NCBI GenBank assembly: GCA_002382325.1
Contig: DGAG01000002.1
Coordinates: 57,170 to 121,169, forward strand
Direction of reading: 5' to 3'
Source: Epsilonproteobacteria bacterium UBA4036
GTDB lineage: Bacteria; Campylobacterota; Campylobacteria; Campylobacterales; Arcobacteraceae
Length of the DNA: 64,000 bases
The position numbers were made by a program, and so were the translations under genes. Each line of letters begins with the position of its first letter. The first letter of the stretch is position 1. Positions 58,444-64,000 of this stretch are shown one piece after another. The notes beneath the pieces are model-generated. The model did no database searches. It had not been told where the DNA came from and was given only the letters and a program-made list of their open reading frames with translations.

Positions 58444-59078
58444 TTTTTGATTCCTTTATATATTAATAATTCATCATTGAAATTATCAATTTCAATAAAA
58501 GACTTATCAAAGATACTTCTATGTACTGGATTTATATACACTATTAAAAAGTCTTGTTTCAACTCTTTTATTTTAAGAATTAATTCATTTAAAATAAGTT
58601 CATTAAAAGGATTGTAAAAAAACAGTACATTTGAACTCTCAGGGATTTCATAGTTAAGGACATCATCAAAAATTAATTCATATTCAGTAGTTAAATTATT
58701 GTTAATCTTATAAGTAGCCAAATTCATTTCGGAAATATTAATAAGTTCTTTAGCAAATTCAACACCAATAGCTTTTTTTGCTTTATATTTCATCGCCATT
58801 AATAATACTCTTCCCTTCCCTGAGCCAAAATCAATTAATTCTTTTCCTTCAACATCATATTTATTAAAAAACTTTTTTAACAAAAAATAATTGCTTCCTC
58901 TATAATTAGTAGAATTTTGAATATTATCTTTTATATTCATATTTCCTAATTCCAAATAACCTCTTGTATTTGTTTTGTGTACGATATCAAATATATATTC
59001 ATACAGCACAAACTGTAAAGTATCTATAAAGCCTCTTTTTTTAATAGATTTGTATAAAAGTAAAAAATTATTAAACAT
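58440..59078 (-). CDS. Class I SAM-dependent methyltransferase
   Basis: 212 aa. ELIDFGSGKGRVLLMAM (SAM motif I) and KAIGVEFAKELI, then VLFFYNPFN near residue 165. Start set at ATG 59078 with GAGG 5 bases upstream; an in-frame GTG at 59096 lies inside the acyltransferase gene. It overlaps that gene by 8 bases. Confidence 0.78.
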   Translation of the reverse strand: MFNNFLLLYKSIKKRGFIDTLQFVLYEYIFDIVHKTNTRGYLELGNMNIKDNIQNSTNYRGSNYFLLKKFFNKYDVEGKELIDFGSGKGRVLLMAMKYKAKKAIGVEFAKELINISEMNLATYKINNNLTTEYELIFDDVLNYEIPESSNVLFFYNPFNELILNELILKIKELKQDFLIVYINPVHRSIFDKSFIEIDNFNDELLIYKGIKK

Positions 59079-59619
59079 TTTTACCTCTTTTCCCACTGTA
59101 TAATTTATTACTTTCTAGTTTATCATAATGGTCTTTATCACGATATTTAATAATTTTTGCTGGATTACCACCTACTATAGCTAATGGCGGTACATTAGAA
59201 ACAACCGTTGCCCCCATTCCAATTATTGCACCATCACCGATATTAACTCCGGGCGCAATATTAGCATTTCTACCAATCCATACATTTTTTCCAATATTTA
59301 CAGGCTTACATTTTTTTGAAAAGTCATACGGTAAGAGTTCTCCTTCATAGTTATGATTATAAGTATATATAGATAAATTTTTTGCTATATGACAATTGTC
59401 GCCTATTGATAAACCTCCTTCAGCACGAATAAATGCTCCTGCATTAATTGTGACATTATTGCCAATTTTAAAATTCTCTATTCCTGAAATAAAAGACCAA
59501 CCACCAAAAGTGATATTTTTTCCTCTAACTTTAAAGCCACGCTTAATAAGACAATAGTATATTTTTCCTAAAACTAATTCAATAATATAAGGGAAAAAGT
59601 TAATAGCTTTGTAATACAT
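59071..59619 (-). CDS. Hexapeptide-repeat acyltransferase
   Basis: 182 aa left-handed beta-helix protein of the LacA/WbbJ/CysE type. Hexapeptide repeats run from IGNNVTINAGAF to IGDGAIIGMGATVVSNVPP. The likely catalytic His lies in YTYNHNYEG, and the C-terminal GGNPAKIIKYR is typical. It probably O- or N-acetylates a sugar. Confidence 0.87.
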   Translation of the reverse strand: MYYKAINFFPYIIELVLGKIYYCLIKRGFKVRGKNITFGGWSFISGIENFKIGNNVTINAGAFIRAEGGLSIGDNCHIAKNLSIYTYNHNYEGELLPYDFSKKCKPVNIGKNVWIGRNANIAPGVNIGDGAIIGMGATVVSNVPPLAIVGGNPAKIIKYRDKDHYDKLESNKLYSGKRGKNV

Positions 59620-60399
59620 TTAGTTTACCACCAATTTTAAAAATCTTTTTGCATAATTGACACAAGTATTTAAGCTGTTATAATACAGCCATACTAGAGG
59701 TTCATCTACCCAATTATCAGTATGAGTTAACAACGCAACTTTGTCTATTTTCTTATTCTTAAATAATTCCATAAGTTCATTTGTTGATTCAACAACATAA
59801 TATTTATCTGATACAACTTTATCTCTAATATTAAATTTTGTATTATTCCATGATAAGCCAGTATCACTAAAATAATAGATATCCGAATAGTCAATATTGA
59901 TATAGGGTTCAGCAACTAAATCAAAATCTTCTAGTTTATAATATTTCCAAAAATCTCTACTATCATATTTTGAAAAGGGTCTTCCATGCATGCAGGCTGT
60001 ATTTACTTTTGCAATATTTCTTAATTTTGAAAGGTTACTTTTAAATATCTCTGTAGCTTTTTGAATATTACCATTTGCATCAGGCAAATGTTCATAGTGA
60101 TAACCTACTTCATGTCCTAATTCAGCAATTTTTGCTATTATATCAGCATTAAATAGATTGCCTTTCATTCTAAAATAATAAGTCGCCCTTATCCCTAAAA
60201 AGTTTTCAAGTAAAGCCATTTTCAAAGCATTTTCAACATTGCCATCTACATCATGCCTCATAATGCAAAACTTGTTAGCTACATCTTTATTTTTGACTGC
60301 ATTATAATAATCTAAAATAGTGTAAGTAGTAAATCCATTTTTTTTAATAGCTGTTATTAATTCATTGTATTTTTTTCTCGTATTATCGATTTTTAACAT
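59620..60399 (-). CDS. Polysaccharide deacetylase-like protein
   Basis: 259 aa NodB-type fold. FCIMRHDVDGN (metal-binding Asp pair) and GHEVGYHYEHLP (His pair) are conserved, with LTHTDNW near the end. ATG 60399 is chosen, with GGGGA about 6 bases upstream. It may deacetylate an N-acetyl sugar in the polysaccharide or a lipid-linked precursor. Confidence 0.72.
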   Translation of the reverse strand: MLKIDNTRKKYNELITAIKKNGFTTYTILDYYNAVKNKDVANKFCIMRHDVDGNVENALKMALLENFLGIRATYYFRMKGNLFNADIIAKIAELGHEVGYHYEHLPDANGNIQKATEIFKSNLSKLRNIAKVNTACMHGRPFSKYDSRDFWKYYKLEDFDLVAEPYINIDYSDIYYFSDTGLSWNNTKFNIRDKVVSDKYYVVESTNELMELFKNKKIDKVALLTHTDNWVDEPLVWLYYNSLNTCVNYAKRFLKLVVN

Positions 60400-60472
60400 C
60401 ACCAATCCCCACTGTTATCTTTTGATAGATGTAAAATTTTCTATTATATTTACTTTTTTCATACAATATCTC

Positions 60473-61426
60473 TTAAACTAAATATTTTCTAAGTTTTGGG
60501 CCTAAGTAATTGGCTACTGACAAAGGTAGCTTCTTCCATAAGTTACTAATTAAAATCATTCTTTTATTATTTTTATAGTCCTTTCCATTGTATTGTTCTA
60601 TACTATAAAAAGTAGGTTTCCATTTATTTTTAAATTTATATTGTGAAGAGTCAACCTTGCAAGTACCCAAATCAATAGAACTAATCCCTTCATCTATAAA
60701 CTTTTTTATCACTTCATAATATAAAAAATAATTTGTATAATACTTATCATAACTAGAATCTGTTGCAGCCCAAGTAATATTTAATGCCTTCTGATTTGTT
60801 GTAATATCATTTGTAATGATACAAAACATTGAAGCTACCGCTTTTTCTTCATATAATACTGTAAAAACATAAGAGTTTTTTATAGATTTTAAAATATTTT
60901 TAAAAAAGTGTTTTGAATGTATTGGAGTTCCCAAAGTATGCATTTTTTTTGAATAAATATCATGAAAATTATTAACACTTTCTTCTTTCTTTAACACTAA
61001 TTTATATTGTTGAGATTTTCTGATTTGATTTCTCATATTAGAAGATATTTTTTTCCAGAACAAATCACTACTATCAGCGTATATTATTGCCGTTACTGTA
61101 CTAGTATCTTTAATGGTATTAGATAAGTACTTGTATTGCACGATTAAAGAATTTTTATTAATATACTCTTTTAATTTGTTCAGTAATTCTTCTGAATTAG
61201 ATAAAAACCCTACTATGTATGTATAAGGCAAAGATATTAGTTTATTTTTTACTTTAAACGCAGGAAGTAGTGCAAATTTATCTCCATCATTCAGTATTAA
61301 ATAATATGGTTCTAGATTATAAGTGTTCTGGATAATATCAAGCCATTCAAATCTATAAAAAGTATTATTTTTCACATAACTATTCCATACATTTGAATCA
61401 ATTTGATTATTAATAAGAATTTTCAT
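60473..61426 (-). CDS. FemAB/GNAT-like aminoacyl- or acyltransferase
   Basis: 317 aa. NTFYRFEWLDIIQNTYN at the start, KISSNMRNQIRKSQQY, EEKAVASMFCII and the second-domain SSIDLGTCKVDSSQYKFKNKW are features of the FemAB-type proteins associated with exosortase-A polysaccharide loci. It overlaps the deacetylase gene upstream by 17 bases, the same pairing as in those loci. No exosortase gene is visible here. Its donor is unknown. Confidence 0.7.
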   Translation of the reverse strand: MKILINNQIDSNVWNSYVKNNTFYRFEWLDIIQNTYNLEPYYLILNDGDKFALLPAFKVKNKLISLPYTYIVGFLSNSEELLNKLKEYINKNSLIVQYKYLSNTIKDTSTVTAIIYADSSDLFWKKISSNMRNQIRKSQQYKLVLKKEESVNNFHDIYSKKMHTLGTPIHSKHFFKNILKSIKNSYVFTVLYEEKAVASMFCIITNDITTNQKALNITWAATDSSYDKYYTNYFLYYEVIKKFIDEGISSIDLGTCKVDSSQYKFKNKWKPTFYSIEQYNGKDYKNNKRMILISNLWKKLPLSVANYLGPKLRKYLV

Positions 61427-62315
61427 TTAATAAGTTCCTAAAATTTGTTGTAGAATCTTTATATTTTGATAATACCTGTTCTATTCTATTTTTTACGAAA
61501 TCTCCTTTAAAATACCACATTAGCTTAAGTTTTTTATTATCTGTGGGAATATCTTCATTGCAAATATCTATAGGATGAAAATAAAAAACAGTATCACCTT
61601 TTTTTAAGGATTCGTCAATACCTTTCATTATTAAAGTTTGACCAAATAATCTCAAAAATGGTCCACCCGCACTTTGAATTTTTTTACCTAAAAATGTATA
61701 ATAAGACCAAGGAAATTCCAAAATTTCTCTTTTCTCTTCACCTACATCAAGTGATGATTTTTTAGGATAATAACACTTTGTATCAACTCCAATCAAATTT
61801 GATGATGTTTTATTGTACATAGAATTTACTGAAACAGAAGAATCATATTTAAAACCTAACTCTTCTAAATAATCTACTATAGTACCAGATATATAGGCAT
61901 TTGGTGCTCTATATCCTATAATTTCTTGTCCACTTAATTCTTCCAAAATATCTTTTGCTTTTCTTGTTCTTTTTAAAAATTCATCTTTTGAGAAAGTATC
62001 TTTTTTTGTAATTTTATTTATTTTTGAATAGTGTTCTAATCCATGACATGCAATTTCATGACCTTCTTTAACAACCAAATCTAATAGTTCAGGAAATCGT
62101 TGTGCATATTCAGCAACCCAAAAAAAAGTAGCCTTGCTATCATTCTTTTTTAAAATCGTTAAACAAGTTTCAATATATTTATATGCTCTTTCTATATTAT
62201 ATGAATTATTTAATAAATTATCTAATGATTTTGTTTTATCAATAGGAGAGATAACACTTGGTCCGTGATACCAATCCTCTACATCAATACTCACTATTAG
62301 CTTATTGTTCTTCAT
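61410..62315 (-). CDS. Polysaccharide deacetylase (PdaA/exosortase-locus type)
   Basis: 301 aa NodB-fold enzyme. LIVSIDVEDWYHGP (metal Asp), GHEIACHGLEH (His pair), IIGYRAPNAYISG and VFYFHPIDI at the C-terminus. This belongs to the deacetylase branch found beside FemAB-like genes. Start ATG 62315 has AGAGG four bases upstream; longer in-frame starts lie in the glycosyltransferase end. Confidence 0.82.
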   Translation of the reverse strand: MKNNKLIVSIDVEDWYHGPSVISPIDKTKSLDNLLNNSYNIERAYKYIETCLTILKKNDSKATFFWVAEYAQRFPELLDLVVKEGHEIACHGLEHYSKINKITKKDTFSKDEFLKRTRKAKDILEELSGQEIIGYRAPNAYISGTIVDYLEELGFKYDSSVSVNSMYNKTSSNLIGVDTKCYYPKKSSLDVGEEKREILEFPWSYYTFLGKKIQSAGGPFLRLFGQTLIMKGIDESLKKGDTVFYFHPIDICNEDIPTDNKKLKLMWYFKGDFVKNRIEQVLSKYKDSTTNFRNLLNENSY

Positions 62316-63402
62316 AAAGCCTCTCATTATCTTGCATATCAAACCACATAGCAAATATAAATGATTGAAATGAAAACATTGTTAAAAACAGATGTAAAGT
62401 TAAGTGTCCGTACATCACTTCAGCATTAAGAATATAATGAGACCAAAATTTTATTCCCATAGGAATATTTATAAGAAATGTAATAAAAGCAATCATATAT
62501 AAAAGAAACAAAGGATGAAAATCTTTTAGTAAATATTTTTTAAACATTCTTTCAAAAAATAATTTCACTAAAAGCCATGACACTCTTGGAATCACTTTTG
62601 AAACTTTCATTTTTGACTCTTCACCCACATGGTAAACAGGTTTTATTGGAACTTCTGTAATCTTGAATGATGCAATATTCAATTTTACAAGCAAATCATT
62701 TGGCATCCCATAACTTTTATAAATGTCATAAATATCAATATTTTCCAAAGCCTCAAGGCTTATAGCAGTATAGCCAGTTTGAGTATCAGATATTCTCCAG
62801 TATCCAGAAGCTATTTTAGTTAATATTGATAAAACCGAATTACCAAAATATCTTATCTTTGGAATAAATTTTTTAGCACTTCTGTGGCTAAGTCTATTCC
62901 CTTTTGAGTAATCAACTCTTTCATCAACAACTGGAAAACAAATGCTTTCAAGTTCACTTGGATCCATCTGTCCATCTCCTGCCATCACAGCCGTGCAGTC
63001 TATGTGATGATCTCTTGCATATTTATATCCACTTGCAATTGCAGCTCCAACACCACCATTTTCTTTGTGTGATATCAAAACTACTTTTGAACTTTCTGTT
63101 TGATAAATTTCAGATTGGATGTAATATTTTTCTTCTTCTTTTCTCATTTCAAGAAACACATTAGTTGCTTTGTCATATGGATTATCACTATATTCCATAA
63201 TTCTTTTTGTAAATTGAGTTAAACTATTTTTATCATTATCTATGTAGTTCTTTACAACTAATTCTGTATTATCTTTTGATTTATCATTTACAATAATTAT
63301 CAGATCTACAAAATCTGGCATAGTTTTTATAACTTTATCTACAACTTGCAACTCTTCATTGTAGCATGGTACTACTACAGCTATTAATTTATTTTTTAGC
63401 AT
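62302..63402 (-). CDS. Family 2 glycosyltransferase with membrane C-terminus
   Basis: 366 aa. GT2 domain: IAVVVPCYNEELQVVDKVI, LIIIVNDKSKDNT, and MAGDGQMDPSEL (metal site), like dolichol/undecaprenyl-phosphate sugar transferases. Two membrane helices near residues 295-360 (LLYMIAFITFLINIPMGI, LHLFLTMFSFQSFIFAM). Its ATG shares bases with the stop of the upstream legC-derived tail (TAATG). Confidence 0.85.
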   Translation of the reverse strand: MLKNKLIAVVVPCYNEELQVVDKVIKTMPDFVDLIIIVNDKSKDNTELVVKNYIDNDKNSLTQFTKRIMEYSDNPYDKATNVFLEMRKEEEKYYIQSEIYQTESSKVVLISHKENGGVGAAIASGYKYARDHHIDCTAVMAGDGQMDPSELESICFPVVDERVDYSKGNRLSHRSAKKFIPKIRYFGNSVLSILTKIASGYWRISDTQTGYTAISLEALENIDIYDIYKSYGMPNDLLVKLNIASFKITEVPIKPVYHVGEESKMKVSKVIPRVSWLLVKLFFERMFKKYLLKDFHPLFLLYMIAFITFLINIPMGIKFWSHYILNAEVMYGHLTLHLFLTMFSFQSFIFAMWFDMQDNERLYEEQ

Positions 63403-63606
63403 TAATTCAACTCCTGAATGATGTATTTTATCTCATCATCGCTTACATATATATTCAGTGAAAAACAAGTGTCCAATTGAACCTGCACCACCAATTACTA
63501 AAAATGCAGAATTTGATACTATTTCTAAAAGTTCTTTTTCAGAATTATTTATATCATCAATAAAAAGTTCTTTCGTTCGTCCTATTAATTTTAATATTTT
63601 ATTCAT
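63402..63606 (-). pseudogene. Deletion fusion: legB-type dehydratase start joined to aminotransferase end
   Basis: From ATG 63606 it reads MNKILKLIGRTKELFI and then SNSAFLVIGGAGSIG, the N-terminus of the legionaminic-acid dehydratase (LegB-type, NAD-binding GGAGSIG). At about 63,470 the homology breaks. In another frame the next bases encode FSLNIYVSDDEIKYIIQELN plus stop, the C-terminus of a DegT/DnrJ-type aminotransferase (LegC/PseC-like). In Campylobacter legB and legC are adjacent, so one deletion of roughly 2 kb (estimated from usual gene lengths) explains it. Both genes are dead. Confidence 0.75.
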
Positions 63607-64000
63607 TGAAAATACCAACTATATACTCAATCTCTTCATCTGTAACATAAGGATTCATAGGCAAACTCATAATCTCTTGTGCAACTATTTCAGAAATAGG
63701 AAAATCTCCTTTTTTATACCCAAGATATTCAAAACATGCCTGTAAATGTAATGGCATAGGATAATGTACTGCTGTAGGTATATTAGTTTTTAGTTTTTGG
63801 TTTTTAGTTTTTAGTTCACTAAGACTTGAAAGTCTTTTTTGGACTTCGTCACGGTTTTTTATCCTTATAGAATATTGAGCCCAAGCTGATGTACATTTAT
63901 CTGAGACAAAGGGAGTGATTAGTTTTTGAGTTTTAGTTTTTAGTGCTTCTGTATATTTTCTAGCTACTTCTTGTCTTAAAGCCAAATCTTTTTTATAGTA
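63599..64000 (-). CDS. DegT/DnrJ/EryC1 aminotransferase, C-terminal part, with repeat insertions
   Basis: PLP-dependent sugar aminotransferase; the gene enters from the right edge with no start in the window (134 codons). WAQYSIRIKNRDEVQKRL, IPTAVHYPMPLHLQACFEYL, GDFPISEIVAQEIMSLPMNP and PYVTDEEIEYIV match WbpE/PglE-type enzymes. Two stretches, ALKTKTQKLIT and ELKTKNQKLKTN, are encoded by heptanucleotide arrays and look like insertions in loops. The frame is open. Confidence 0.8.
   Translation of the reverse strand, partial: YYKKDLALRQEVARKYTEALKTKTQKLITPFVSDKCTSAWAQYSIRIKNRDEVQKRLSSLSELKTKNQKLKTNIPTAVHYPMPLHLQACFEYLGYKKGDFPISEIVAQEIMSLPMNPYVTDEEIEYIVGIFNE
63781..63815. repeat. Tandem heptanucleotide array in the aminotransferase gene
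   Basis: TATTAGT, TTTTAGT, TTTTGGT, TTTTAGT, TTTTAGT in strict register. It encodes the ELKTKNQKLKTN loop just before the conserved IPTAVHYP. Confidence 0.85.
63917..63944. repeat. Second tandem heptanucleotide array in the aminotransferase gene
   Basis: GATTAGT, TTTTGAG, TTTTAGT, TTTTAGT, same heptad and same orientation as the array about 100 bases to the left. It encodes ALKTKTQKLIT. Confidence 0.75.

Overview
The window looks like a chromosomal segment of a Campylobacterota bacterium, most likely in or near Arcobacteraceae. This is inferred from the AT-rich sequence, the family content, the S10/spc ribosomal operon lacking rpmD (L30), the murF-hydrolase-ddl-ruvA cluster, and a remote CheZ homologue of the Campylobacterota type. 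No rRNA, tRNA, integrase, transposase or CRISPR array was found.

Layout. 1-12,930: housekeeping genes on both strands (ppaC end, sixA-like, ferritin, MFS and TSUP transporters, DsbA-like, radical SAM, J-domain, SprT-like, uvrC, alr, Sel1 protein, CinA-like, adk, ygiQ). A compact structured transcript with a 7-codon ORF lies between the SprT-like gene and uvrC. 12,933-19,143: aspS, a lipoprotein, a family-4 uracil-DNA glycosylase opposite a small HTH protein with a repeated operator, and a response regulator/diguanylate cyclase pair. 19,244-29,862: one leftward ribosomal operon from rpsJ to infA with a near-consensus promoter and an end terminator. 30,205-32,254: an accessory patch with a LexA-like (S24) repressor, divergent membrane-protein and HEPN-like genes, and a decayed DNA adenine methylase. 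32,440-45,064: dadA-like, CPBP protease, a 272-bp palindromic element, HIT protein, a four-helix-bundle gene, murF, hydrolase, ddl, ruvA, a heme-type chemoreceptor, a CheZ-like protein, truD, thiL and a superoxide reductase. 45,294-64,000: a leftward surface-polysaccharide locus with an ABC exporter (Wzm/Wzt), glycosyltransferases, two sulfotransferases, methyltransferases, deacetylases, an acyltransferase and a FemAB-like protein. At its right end are a deletion scar of legionaminic-acid genes and a partial aminotransferase.

The most unusual signal is a family of degenerate tandem heptanucleotide arrays at six places. Two sets bracket the two orphan four-helix-bundle (S23/IVP-type) genes so closely that start or stop codons lie inside the arrays; for the first gene the arrays are clearly inverted copies of the same heptad. 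Two other loci are inverted array pairs with no gene between them, and two are inside coding genes without breaking the frame. This suggests an insertion or repeat-generating element built around the four-helix-bundle protein, similar in plan to the intervening sequences of 23S rRNA. The second system candidate is the S24 repressor/membrane protein/HEPN cassette, which resembles a damage-inducible defence module.
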